NCBI GenBank assembly: GCA_963719345.1
Contig: CAVRCA010000001.1
Coordinates: 744,001-808,000 of the forward strand
DNA: 64,000 bases
Reading direction: 5' to 3'
Source of the DNA: CAVRCA01 sp963719345
GTDB taxonomy: Bacteria; Pseudomonadota; Alphaproteobacteria; Acetobacterales; Acetobacteraceae
A model generated the notes under the pieces. It did no database searches. It was not told the DNA's origin and saw nothing but the letters and a program-made list of their open reading frames with translations. Both the position numbers and the translations under genes were made by a program. Positions 8,222 to 16,844 of this stretch are shown here, piece by piece (position 1 is the first letter of the stretch; each line of letters begins with the position of its first letter).

Positions 8222-9202
8222 TCAGACCAGCAGCATGCGTTCGACCGCTCGCCGCGCCGGTTCGGCGACGGCGGGATCGATCGTGACGACGTGGCGCATC
8301 GTCTCCAGGCACTCGCGGATGTTCGCCAGCGTAATCCGCTTCATATGCGGACACAGGTTGCACGGCCGCACGAAGGAAACGTCCGGGTTCTGGAGGGCGA
8401 CGTTGTCGCTCATCGAGCATTCGGTCAGCAGAACGACACGGGGCGGCTTGTGGCGAGCGACGTAGCCGGCCATCGCGGCCGTCGAGCCGGCGAAATCGGC
8501 CGCCGCCACCACCTCGGGCGGGCACTCCGGATGCGCGAGCACGATGAGGCCGGGATGGTCCTCGCGCAGTTGCCCCACCTCGGCCGCGGTGAACCGCTCG
8601 TGCACTTCGCAATGGCCGGTCCAGGCGATGATCTTGACGCCGGTTTCCTTGGCGACGTTCTGGGCGAGGTACTCGTCGGGCAGCATGATGACGCGCTCGA
8701 CGCCGAGCGACTCGATCACTGCCCGGGCGTTGCCGGATGTGCAGCAGATGTCCGATGCTGCCTTCACCGCCGCCGACGTATTGACGTAGGTCACTACCGG
8801 CACGCCCGGATAGCGCTGGCGCATCAGGCGCACGTCCTCGGCGGTAATCGACTCCGCCAGCGAGCAGCCGGCGCGCAGGTCCGGGATCAGGACCGTCTTG
8901 TCCGGATTGAGCAGCTTGGCAGTCTCAGCCATGAAATGCACGCCGGCCAACACGATGACCTCGGCATCGACGCGCATCGCTTCGCGCGCCAGCGCCAGGC
9001 TGTCGCCGACGATGTCGGCCACGCAGTTGAAGATCTCAGGCGTCTGATAGTTGTGCGCCAGGATCACCGCGTCCCGCTCGCGCTTGAGCGCAAGGATCGC
9101 CTCGATGTCGTCGGCGAACACCGGCCATTCCATTGGCGGGATGACGCCCCTCACCCGCTCATAGAGGGCCGCCGTGCGCGAGACCAGTGCGGACGCGTTC
9201 AT
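8222..9202 (-). CDS. nadA: Quinolinate synthase A
   Basis: A 326-residue quinolinate synthase that condenses iminoaspartate with dihydroxyacetone phosphate using a [4Fe-4S] cluster. The cluster cysteines are visible in DLRAGCSLAES, TGHCEVHERF and RPCNLCPHMKR. Other family blocks are ILAHNYQTPEI, GVHFMAETAKLL and YVNTSAAVKA. The start MNASALVSR at 9202 has an AAGGAG site 7 bases upstream; an ATG at 9232 in the same frame lies inside a palindrome and is less likely. Two ATGCT-N7-AGCAT palindromes lie just upstream (9216-9232 and 9270-9286), the probable operators of the NadQ repressor encoded at 10498-11434. It is first gene of the nadA-nadC operon. Confidence 0.95.
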   Translation of the reverse strand: MNASALVSRTAALYERVRGVIPPMEWPVFADDIEAILALKRERDAVILAHNYQTPEIFNCVADIVGDSLALAREAMRVDAEVIVLAGVHFMAETAKLLNPDKTVLIPDLRAGCSLAESITAEDVRLMRQRYPGVPVVTYVNTSAAVKAASDICCTSGNARAVIESLGVERVIMLPDEYLAQNVAKETGVKIIAWTGHCEVHERFTAAEVGQLREDHPGLIVLAHPECPPEVVAAADFAGSTAAMAGYVARHKPPRVVLLTECSMSDNVALQNPDVSFVRPCNLCPHMKRITLANIRECLETMRHVVTIDPAVAEPARRAVERMLLV

Positions 9203-9215
9203 CCTGCCGCTCCTT

Positions 9216-9232
9216 ATGCTCCAAAAGAGCAT
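9216..9232. promoter_or_regulatory. NadQ-type operator, start-proximal copy
   Basis: A palindrome ATGCTC-CAAAA-GAGCAT lies 14 bases upstream of the nadA start, just before its AAGGAG ribosome site. It shares the ATGCT-N7-AGCAT core with a second copy 54 bases further upstream. A repressor bound here would cover the leader or ribosome-binding region. Assignment to NadQ rests on the linked regulator gene and on the position, not on a motif search. Confidence 0.65.
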
Positions 9233-9265
9233 TTTCAGGCGCCGAAAAGAGGCGGATCAACCGCC

Positions 9266-9290
9266 TGATATGCTACGTTTGAGCATATCA
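9266..9290. promoter_or_regulatory. NadQ-type operator, distal copy
   Basis: A perfect inverted repeat TGATATGCT-ACGTTTG-AGCATATCA with 9-base arms. Its core ATGCT-N7-AGCAT (9270-9286) equals that of the copy at 9216-9232. Between the two lies a GC-rich hairpin AGGCGG-ATCAA-CCGCCT (9250-9266). The 54-base centre-to-centre spacing is about five helical turns, so two dimers could bind the same face of the DNA. Confidence 0.65.
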
Positions 9291-9450
9291 GGGGTCGTGT
9301 CAAGCCGCCGCAAGCGCCTCGACTTGCCGTGCTCCCTTGTCCTGCCGCCAGTTCGCCGGTCGCTGGCCGGGCGACGGCAGGCGGCTCCTTGGGCCTGAAG
9401 CGCCGGCCGCGGTAATCCTTTGGTAAGAATTCGGCGCTTACCGTCCTTCG

Positions 9451-9564
9451 ATGTCAGACCCACTCAGCGTCGCTCCCGCCACGCCGAACCTGGCGCGTGG
9501 CATCCGAAACGGGCTTATCATCGCCCTGCCGTTCTGGGCCGGCGTCGCCTGGCTCGTGTTCTAG
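9451..9564 (+). CDS. Small single-pass membrane protein, 37 residues
   Basis: A short ORF starting MSDPLSVAPATPNL and ending in the hydrophobic run LIIALPFWAGVAWLVF. The segment RGIRNGLIIALPFWAG has the look of tiny alphaproteobacterial inner-membrane proteins with a basic patch before one helix. It is divergent from nadA. No strong ribosome site is seen before the ATG (ACCGTCCTTCG). Function unknown. The charge bias (Arg-Gly-Ile-Arg-Asn on the N-side of the helix) would predict the N-terminus in the cytoplasm. A GC-rich hairpin follows 34 bases after the stop. Confidence 0.45.
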   Translation: MSDPLSVAPATPNLARGIRNGLIIALPFWAGVAWLVF

Positions 9565-9597
9565 GGCGGTCGTCGCCCGAACCGACCGGCACCGCGC

Positions 9598-9622
9598 CTC
9601 GCTCCTCCGAGGAGGAAGCGAG
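9598..9622 (+). terminator. GC-rich hairpin downstream of the small ORF
   Basis: An inverted repeat with arms CTCGCTCCTCC and GGAGG-A-AGCGAG (one bulged A) and a 2-base loop as drawn. It lies after the stop of the 37-codon ORF and before the convergent SDR gene. There is no T-run, so termination is only a guess. Confidence 0.35.
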
Positions 9623-9677
9623 ATGCTGAGCGATGCGCCACGGAAAAGGCGGGGAGTCGGCGGTCCCAGTCCTCCGG

Positions 9678-10415
9678 TCAGCCCTGTGCCGTGGGCCGGA
9701 CGACGATCTCGCCCACGTCAACATCGGCTGGCTGCTCGATCGCGAACGCGATGGCCCTGGCGATCGCCTCCGGCGGAATCGCCATCCTGTCCATGGTCTC
9801 CATAGTCTGCGCCTTGACCTCGGGGTTCGTCATGGAATCCGCGAGGTTCGTGTGAACGAACCCTGGCGTGATGATCGTCACGCGCAGCTTGTCACCGGCT
9901 TCCTGACGCAAGCCTTCGGAGATGGCGCGCACAGCGGACTTGGTGCCGGAATAGACCGCCATGGTCGGCCTGGTGATCAGTCCCGCCGTGGAAGCGGTGT
10001 GGACGAAGTGGCCGAAACCTTGATTGCGGAAGACCGGCAGCGCCGCGGCGATCCCGTAGAGAACGCCCCTGACGTTGACGTCGATCATCTCGTCCCAGTC
10101 CTCGACGCGCAACTCGTCGAGCAGCGACGTCGGGGCGACACCCGCGTTGCTGACGAGGACATCGAGCTTGCCGTAGCGCTCACACGCCAGCTTGACGAAG
10201 GCGGACAGGTCGTCCCGCCGCCTCACGTCGACACGAGTATGGGCCGCGTCGCCGCCCGCGCCCGTGATGCGGTCGGCAAGGGCTGCGAGGCGGTCCGGAC
10301 GGCGCGCCCCGAGAACGACCTTTGCGCCCCGCTCGGCGAGCAGGATGGCCGCCGCCGCGCCGATGCCGCTGCTTGCGCCCGTAATGGCTATGACCTTGCC
10401 TTCGATATTCGCCAT
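9678..10415 (-). CDS. SDR-family NAD(P)-dependent oxidoreductase
   Basis: A 245-residue classical short-chain dehydrogenase. The cofactor loop is TGASSGIG (12-19), the structural motif is SNAG (89-92), and the catalytic set is Asn114, Ser142, Tyr155 and Lys159 (AVYSGTKSAV). Arg38/Arg39 after beta-strand 2 favour NADPH. The substrate is unknown; close relatives are annotated only as SDR oxidoreductases. The start MANIEGK at 10415 has an AAGGGG ribosome site, while the in-frame extension to 10490 has none. It is the gene downstream of nadQ on the same strand, with an 82-base gap, so a role in NAD(P) control is possible but unsupported. Confidence 0.85.
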   Translation of the reverse strand: MANIEGKVIAITGASSGIGAAAAILLAERGAKVVLGARRPDRLAALADRITGAGGDAAHTRVDVRRRDDLSAFVKLACERYGKLDVLVSNAGVAPTSLLDELRVEDWDEMIDVNVRGVLYGIAAALPVFRNQGFGHFVHTASTAGLITRPTMAVYSGTKSAVRAISEGLRQEAGDKLRVTIITPGFVHTNLADSMTNPEVKAQTMETMDRMAIPPEAIARAIAFAIEQPADVDVGEIVVRPTAQG

Positions 10416-10497
10416 GAGGTCCCCTTCGCATCGGCCCGCCCCGGGGCGCCCGGGACCAAGATGTAGCAGGTCCGCGGGCCTGCTCGCCAAACCAGGA

Positions 10498-11434
10498 TCA
10501 GGAACCGCGCGTCACCGGCAGCTTGGTTCCCGCAAACGCCCGCTCCTGCTGCACCGTCCGGCGGAAGCGGAACAGCTTGGCCGGCCGGCCGCCAGTCTCG
10601 CCTTTGATCCGGCCGGTCTCCTCGACGAGTTCCTGCGCCTCGATCAGTCGCCGGAAATTCTGCTTGTGCAGCCGTAGGCCGGCCAGCGCCTCCACGCAGT
10701 GCTGCAACTGGAGCAACGTGAAGCTCGACGGCATCAACTCGAACACCACAGGCCGGTATTTGATCTTTGCCCGCAGCCGCGCGATGCCGGTGGCGAGGAT
10801 GCGCCGATGGTCGTGCAGCATCGCTTGGCCGGGCACGGGCGCGGCGCTCGGGGGTTCACAGCCGCGGGTTGCCTCCGGGACGAGCCCCGCCTCATAGAGC
10901 AACTCGTAGCGGGGCAGGACCAGCTCCTCGTTCCAGCCGTGCCCGTCGAGGCCGAGATTGATCGCCACCCGTTGTTGTCGTTCGCGCCGCAGCGACGCGC
11001 CCCCGGCCGATTTGGCCCAGGCCGACAGCTGCGGCGCGATCCGCCCGCCGATGGCACCCGGCGCACCGGCGCGGTGATCCTCCCAGGGAAAGTAGTCGGT
11101 ACCAGCTTCGCCAGACGGCGGTTCCGTCGCTCGACGCCCCCTGGCGGGTCAGGCCAAGATAGCTGATCGAGATGACGTTCTGGCCCGCCCCGGTCCGGTC
11201 GCGATCGGCAAACGTGTAAAGCTGCTCGACATACCCAAGCGGATGATGCGTCTGGCGCTCCACCCACGCCCGCAGCCCGCCCTGCAGAGAGCGGTGGCCC
11301 GGTTCGAACGGCCCGGAGGGCAGCGCCCGGGCGTCGGCGATGGTCAGCACACGGGGCTCGCCGTCCGTCACGGCGACCAGGACCGCGACGAGATCGGCGG
11401 CAATCGAGAGTTCGCGTCGCGGCGGATCGGTCAT
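10498..11434 (-). CDS. nadQ: NadQ-like Nudix-related transcriptional regulator, one frame break
   Basis: Repaired length about 311 residues. The N-terminal part is a degenerate Nudix-like domain (VLVAVTDGEPRVLTI, then GLRAWVERQTHHPLGYVEQLYTFADRDR in two blocks) that lacks the catalytic Nudix box. The C-terminal part resembles a winged helix (FTLLQLQHCVEALAG, QNFRRLIEAQELVEE, GGRPAKLFRF). This matches the family known as the alphaproteobacterial NAD regulator (NadQ, COG4111 by memory). A one-base insertion at 11098 breaks the frame; removing it gives W-Y-D-Y-F-P-W-E-D. The start at 11434 was chosen over a GTG at 11476 because family proteins begin close to the conserved domain. Its likely targets are the two palindromes before nadA. 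It is divergent from glgP. Confidence 0.75.
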
Positions 11435-11525
11435 GTCGGCTCGGCGCTGATGCCATAACGCCACCCGCCGCGCCACCGGGACGATCGCTTCTCCGGGGTG
11501 TCGGGTCGCCGGCGCCCTGCTCAGA

Positions 11526-11546
11526 GTTCCCTTGCAGGCCGGGAAC
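11526..11546. promoter_or_regulatory. Inverted repeat GTTCCC-N9-GGGAAC in the glgP leader
   Basis: A 6-base-arm inverted repeat lies 11 bases before the annotated glgP start, in the divergent region with nadQ. It could be an operator or a leader hairpin. It also overlaps the only weak ribosome site (GGGAAC) for the ATG at 11557, so if that start is used the hairpin would affect translation. Confidence 0.25.
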
Positions 11547-11556
11547 TTGGCCCTCT

Positions 11557-14118
11557 ATGACCGGGGACGCCGCGCGAGCGGCCGCGATGACCTGTGGCGG
11601 GAGAGGGCAGCCGGTGGAGCTTCATTCCAAGATCGACCCGTCGCCCGGCCTGACGCCGACCGACCTGTCGAGCGAGGCCGCGGCGACCCGGGCGGCGACG
11701 CCCGACGATGTCGCGTCCCTGCGGGCCAGCATCCTGGACAAGCTCACGTACAGCGTCGGCAAATCCCGCGTGGTCGCAACCGACCGGGACTGGTTCGTGG
11801 CGACCGCCCTTGCAATCCGCGACCGGGTGATGGACCGCTGGCTGGCCAGTACCGACCAGACCTATCAGCAGGGTTCCAAGCGGGTTTACTATCTCTCCCT
11901 CGAATTCCTCATCGGCCGCTTGCTGTCCGACGTACTGAACAACCTCGGCCTGACGGACGTGGTGCGCACCGCCCTCGGCCTGCTCGACGTCGATCTGGAC
12001 AAGCTGCGCGTCATCGAACCGGACGCGGCACTCGGCAACGGCGGCCTCGGCCGGCTCGCGGCCTGCTACATGGAAAGCATGGCGTCGCTGGACGTGCCGG
12101 CGCACGGCTACGGCATCCGCTACGACCACGGCTTGTTCCAGCAGATCATCAAGAACGGCTGGCAGCAGGAGTATCCCGAAGAGTGGCTCTCCTTCGGCAA
12201 CCCCTGGGAGTTCGGCCGGCCGGAACTCTATCACGACGTCGGGTTCGGCGGCAGCGTGGAAGAGGCCCGTACCCCGGACGGCGCCCCCTACCTGCTCTGG
12301 CGCCCGGCGGAGGTCGTCGAGGCGGTGGCGTTCGACACGCCCGTGGTGGGCTGGCGCGGACGGCGGGTCAACACGCTGCGCCTCTGGTCCGCCCGCCCGG
12401 CCGATCCGTTGCGGCTCGACACGTTCAACCTCGGCGATCATGCCGGAGCGCTGGCGGAGCGGGTGCGCGCCGAGACCATCACCAAGGTGCTCTACCCGAG
12501 CGATGCCACGTCGGCTGGCCAGGAACTCAGGCTGCGCCAGGAATATTTCTTCGCCTCCGCCTCGCTGCAGGACCTGGTGCGCCGGCATATCCGGACATTC
12601 GGCGACCTCACCAACCTCTCCGACAAGGCAGCGGTGCAGCTCAACGACACGCACCCGGCGATCGCGGTTGCCGAGCTCATGCGGATCCTGATGGACCTGC
12701 ACCACATGCCCTGGGACGCCGCTTGGAAAACCACGCAGGCGACGTTCTGCTACACCAACCATACCCTGCTGCCGGAAGCGCTCGAGCGGTGGCCGGTGGC
12801 GCTGATGGAACGTCTGCTTCCCCGGCACATGCAGATCATCTACCTGATCAACGCCCGGCATCTGGGGCACGTTCAGACCCTCTATCCGGGCGACGATTCC
12901 CGCCTGTCCAGCGTATCGTTGATCGACGAGCATCATGGCCGGTCGGTGCGCATGGGCCATCTCGCCTTCCTCGGCTCACATGGCGTCAACGGCGTCTCCG
13001 AGCTGCACACGGCTCTCATGCGCAAAACCGTCTTCCGTGAGATGCACGAGCTGTTCCCCGAGCGCATCGTCAACAAGACCAACGGCATCACGTTCCGTCG
13101 CTGGCTGCATCAGGCGAACCCTGAACTCACGCGACTGCTGGGCGAGACAATCGGCCTACGCGTGCAGGATAGCGAGACGGCGCTTGAAGAACTTGCCCCG
13201 CTTGCAACCGACGCCGCGTTCCAGCAGCGGTTCGCCGCCGTCAAGCAGGCCAAGAAGGAGGCGCTTGCGGCGACGATCCGTGAACAGCTGGAAATTACCG
13301 TCGACCCCTCGGCGCTGTTCGATGTCCACATCAAGCGTATCCACGAATACAAGCGCCAGCTGCTGAACATACTGGAGACCATCGCGCTCTACGACGCGAT
13401 CCGCGCCCATCCGACGGCGGACTGGGCGCCGCGCGTGAAGATTTTTGCCGGCAAGGCGGCCGCCAGCTATCACCGGGCCAAGCTCATCATCAAGCTCGCG
13501 CATGACGTCGCCCGAGTGATCAACGCCGATCCGTCGGTGGGCGACCGGCTGAAGGTCGCGTTCCTGCCGAACTACTCGGTCAGTCTCGCCGAGATCATCA
13601 TTCCCGCGGCCGACCTCTCCGAGCAGATCTCGACAGCGGGCATGGAAGCGTCCGGCACCGGCAACATGAAGCTCGCCCTGAACGGCGCCCTCACCATCGG
13701 CACCCTGGACGGCGCCAATATCGAGATCCGGGAGCGTGTCGGGCCGGAAAACATTTTTATCTTTGGTCTCGAAGCGGCGGAAATCCAGGAGCGGCGCGCC
13801 AGCGGCTCCCACCGCCTCGACAGCGCCCTGGCCGAGGCCCTGCTCGCGGTGGAAAGCGGCGTGTTCTCCCCGGACGACCATGGCCGCTATCACGACCTCG
13901 TGCACGGGTTACGTCATGATGACGTTTTCATGGTCTGCGCGGACTTCGCCTCGTACTCCGCAACGCAGCGCAAGGTCGATGCGTTATGGCGCGATCCGGC
14001 TGCGTGGCGCCGGTCGGCGATCCTGAATACCGCTGGGGTCGGTTGGTTCTCCTCCGACCGGTGCATCCGTGAGTACGCCAGCGATTTGTGGAACGTGCCG
14101 ACATGGCGTAACGATTAG
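11557..14118 (+). CDS. glgP: Glycogen/alpha-glucan phosphorylase
   Basis: An 853-residue GT35 phosphorylase that releases glucose-1-phosphate from glycogen. Family blocks are clear: QGSKRVYYLSLEFLIGR, EPDAALGNGGLGRLAACYM, the KRIHEYKRQLLNIL segment, and the pyridoxal-phosphate lysine in EASGTGNMKLALNGALTIG. The length is standard. Three starts are possible: ATG 11557, ATG 11587 and GTG 11611; only the last follows a good GGGAGAGG site, so the N-terminus may be about 18 residues shorter. It lies 54 bases upstream of glgC, giving a glycogen operon with degradation and synthesis genes together. No glgA, glgB or glgX is seen here. Confidence 0.95.
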   Translation: MTGDAARAAAMTCGGRGQPVELHSKIDPSPGLTPTDLSSEAAATRAATPDDVASLRASILDKLTYSVGKSRVVATDRDWFVATALAIRDRVMDRWLASTDQTYQQGSKRVYYLSLEFLIGRLLSDVLNNLGLTDVVRTALGLLDVDLDKLRVIEPDAALGNGGLGRLAACYMESMASLDVPAHGYGIRYDHGLFQQIIKNGWQQEYPEEWLSFGNPWEFGRPELYHDVGFGGSVEEARTPDGAPYLLWRPAEVVEAVAFDTPVVGWRGRRVNTLRLWSARPADPLRLDTFNLGDHAGALAERVRAETITKVLYPSDATSAGQELRLRQEYFFASASLQDLVRRHIRTFGDLTNLSDKAAVQLNDTHPAIAVAELMRILMDLHHMPWDAAWKTTQATFCYTNHTLLPEALERWPVALMERLLPRHMQIIYLINARHLGHVQTLYPGDDSRLSSVSLIDEHHGRSVRMGHLAFLGSHGVNGVSELHTALMRKTVFREMHELFPERIVNKTNGITFRRWLHQANPELTRLLGETIGLRVQDSETALEELAPLATDAAFQQRFAAVKQAKKEALAATIREQLEITVDPSALFDVHIKRIHEYKRQLLNILETIALYDAIRAHPTADWAPRVKIFAGKAAASYHRAKLIIKLAHDVARVINADPSVGDRLKVAFLPNYSVSLAEIIIPAADLSEQISTAGMEASGTGNMKLALNGALTIGTLDGANIEIRERVGPENIFIFGLEAAEIQERRASGSHRLDSALAEALLAVESGVFSPDDHGRYHDLVHGLRHDDVFMVCADFASYSATQRKVDALWRDPAAWRRSAILNTAGVGWFSSDRCIREYASDLWNVPTWRND

Positions 14119-14172
14119 CAACGACAACTTGCCGGAACAGGCAAGGAACAGCATGAGGGGAGATGCACCGCC

Positions 14173-15442
14173 ATGGCATCCAGGGCGACGCCGAGCGGCC
14201 CGATCTCACGATCGGCGATGGCCTATGTGCTCGCCGGCGGCCGCGGAACGCGGCTTGAGGACCTGACCGACAACCGCGCCAAGCCCGCGGTGTATTTCGG
14301 CGGCAAGTCCCGCATTATCGACTTCGCGCTGTCGAACGCGCTCAACTCCGGCATCCGGCGGATCGGCGTCGCGACGCAGTACAAGGCGCATAGCTTGATC
14401 CGCCACCTGCAGCGTGGCTGGAACTTCTTTCATCCGCAACGCAACGAGAGCTTCGACATCCTGCCCGCCAGCCAGCGGGTCGGCAGCTCCGACTGGTATG
14501 CGGGGACTGCCGATGCGGTCTACCAGAACATCGACATCATCGAGAGCTACGCGCCGGAGTACATGATCGTCCTCGCCGGCGATCACGTCTACAAGATGGA
14601 CTACGAGCACATGCTGAAGCAGCACGTCGACCAGCGGGCCGACGTGACCGTGGGTTGCTTTCCGGTGCGGCGGACCGAGGCCAGTCCGTTCGGCGTCATG
14701 CATGTCGACGAGCGGAATCGCATCGTTGATTTCGTCGAAAAACCCGCCGACCCTCCCGCAATCCCCGGCCAGCCCGACATGGCGCTCGCCAGCATGGGCA
14801 TCTACGTTTTCGCCACGCGCTTCCTGATCGACCAGCTCCGGCGCGATGCGGCCGATCCCGAGTTCGAACCGCGATTTCGGCAGAGACATCATCCCGCACC
14901 TGGTCCGCCACGGCCACGCGGTCGCCCACTGGTTCTCCGATTCCTGCGTGCGGTCGAGCGCCGAGGCGGAGGCCTACTGGCGCGACGTGGGCACGGTCGA
15001 CGCCTATTGGGAGGCGAACATCGACCTCACCGACGTGGTTCCGGCCCTCGACCTGTTCGATCGCGGCTGGCCGATCTGGACCTATGCCGAGATCACGCCC
15101 CCCGCCAAATTCGTGCATGACGAGCAGGGGCGGCGCGGCATGGCCGTATCCTCCCTCGTTTCGGGTGGCTGCATCGTCTCCGGCGGCAGCCTGCGACATT
15201 CGCTGTTGTTCACCGGCGTGAATGTACACTCGTTCGCCAAGGTCGAGAACGCCGTCATCCTGCCAGAGGTGAATGTCGGGCGAGCAGCGCGGTTGACCAA
15301 CGTCGTCGTTGACAAGGGCGTCCGCATACCACCGGGTCTCGTGGTCGGCGAGGACCCTGACCTCGACGCCGTGCGATTCCGCCGCACCGCGAAGGGGATC
15401 TGCCTGATCACGCAACCGATGATCGACCGGCTCGGCCTCTGA
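14173..15442 (+). CDS. glgC: Glucose-1-phosphate adenylyltransferase, one frame break
   Basis: Repaired length 422 residues. ADP-glucose pyrophosphorylase makes ADP-glucose from ATP and glucose-1-phosphate, the committed step of glycogen synthesis. The nucleotide loop AYVLAGGRGTRLEDLTDNRAKPA is split by no gap (residues about 16-38), followed by FALSNALNSGIRR, VLAGDHVYKMDYEHML and the effector-site region. The C-terminal left-handed beta-helix shows repeated I/V-x-x patterns (SGGCIVSGGSLRHSLLF). The frame changes at 14863-14867 (GAGTTCGAACC); removing one base gives E-(S/F)-N-R-D-F-G-R-D, matching the family. Preceded by GAGGGGAG. The break is almost certainly a sequence error in a functional gene. 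Confidence 0.85.
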
Positions 15443-15495
15443 CGTCGCCGCGGGTCGTCGCCGTCGCGCGACCCTCGGGAAATCGTCGGATCAGG

Positions 15496-16674
15496 TCAAT
15501 ACGACCGCGGCATCCCCAGAACGTGCTGGCCGACATACGCGAGCACAAGGTTTGTCGAGATCGGCGCGATCTGCAGCAATCGCACCTCCCGCCACTTGCG
15601 CTCGATGTCGTATTCGCGCGCGTAGGCGAACCCGCCATGCGTCTGCATTGCCGCCTCGGCCGCCTTCCAGGCCGCCTCCGAGGCGAGCAGCTTGGCGATG
15701 TTGGCGTCGGCGCCGCACTCCTTTCCGTCATCGAACAGTGCCGCGGCGCGCCGGCACACCATGTCGGCCGCCTCGAGTTCGGCCCAGGCCCGCGCGATCG
15801 GGAACTGCACCGCCTGGTTCTGGCCGATCGGGCGGCCGAACACCACGCGCTGGTTGGCGTACTCGGTCGCCCGCTGGACAAAGAAGCGGCCGTCGCCGAT
15901 CCCCTCTGAGGCGACCAGGATGCGCTCGGCGTTCATGCCGTCGAGGATGTAGCGAAAGCCCCGCCCCTCCTCGCCGATCAGGCTGTCGGCCGGGATCCGC
16001 AGGTTGTCGAAGAATACTTCCGTGGTGTTGTGGTTGATCATCGCCTTGATCGGCCGGATTTCGAGACCTCGGCCGCGCGCCTCGCGCAGGTCGATGAGGA
16101 ACACCGAGATGCCGTCGGTGCGTTTCCGGGCCTGGTCGGCCGGCGTGGTGCGCGCCAGCAGCAACATCAAATCGGAATGCTCGGCCCGCGACGTCCAGAC
16201 TTTCTGGCCATTCACCACGTAATGGTCGCCGTCGCGCACCGCCCGGGTCTTTAGCTGCGTGGTATCCGACCCGGTAGTCGGCTCGGTGACGCCGAACGCT
16301 TGCAGCCGCAGGCGCCCCGCGGCGATCTCCGGCAGGTATCTCCTTTTCTGCTCCTCCGAGCCGTGCCGCAGCACCGTGCCCATGATGTACATCTGGGCGT
16401 GGCCCTGGCTGGCGTTGCAGCCGGCGGCGTTGATCTCCTCGAGGATGACGGCCGCGGCCCGCAGCGGCAGGCCGGAGCCGCCGTATTCCTCGGGGATCAG
16501 GCTGGCCAGGAACCCGGCGCGCGTCAGCTCGTCGACGAAGGCGGTGGGGTAGCCCAACTCGTCCTCGAGTCGCTGCCAGTAGCTGCCCGGATAGCCGGCA
16601 CAGATACGACGGACCGACTCCCGCAGCTCGGGGTAGTCCTCGCCCACCGCAACCATCGTGTGCTCGCCGGTCAT
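15496..16674 (-). CDS. Acyl-CoA dehydrogenase family protein
   Basis: A 392-residue acyl-CoA dehydrogenase. It contains LIPEEYGGSGLPLR in the N-terminal domain, FGVTEPTTGSDTTQLKT and VVNGQKVWTSRAEHSD in the beta domain, QRVVFGRPIGQNQAVQFPIA, and THGGFAYAREYDIERKWRE in the C-terminal domain. The usual catalytic EGT segment is replaced by LLQIAPISTNLVL, a pattern I associate with a subfamily of unknown substrate. The start at 16674 has a strong GGGAGGGGG site; the frame extends further up without one. It converges with glgC and diverges from the ThDP enzyme at 16845, with a 170-base region between starts. It may share regulation with that cluster. Confidence 0.8.
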   Translation of the reverse strand: MTGEHTMVAVGEDYPELRESVRRICAGYPGSYWQRLEDELGYPTAFVDELTRAGFLASLIPEEYGGSGLPLRAAAVILEEINAAGCNASQGHAQMYIMGTVLRHGSEEQKRRYLPEIAAGRLRLQAFGVTEPTTGSDTTQLKTRAVRDGDHYVVNGQKVWTSRAEHSDLMLLLARTTPADQARKRTDGISVFLIDLREARGRGLEIRPIKAMINHNTTEVFFDNLRIPADSLIGEEGRGFRYILDGMNAERILVASEGIGDGRFFVQRATEYANQRVVFGRPIGQNQAVQFPIARAWAELEAADMVCRRAAALFDDGKECGADANIAKLLASEAAWKAAEAAMQTHGGFAYAREYDIERKWREVRLLQIAPISTNLVLAYVGQHVLGMPRSY

Positions 16675-16844
16675 CGCCCCCCTCCCTCGTCGTGCCCCAG
16701 AAAGGCTGCCCGCCGCCTCGGAGCGCGTCAAACCCATAGGCGCGTCGGTCCCGCGGTCCCGTCGGCCGCGGACAAGCTTGCAGTTGCCTCGCCCCCGGCC
16801 CCGCCTTACGCTGCCCGGAACGGCTGCAGCGGAGGACGGACCAG

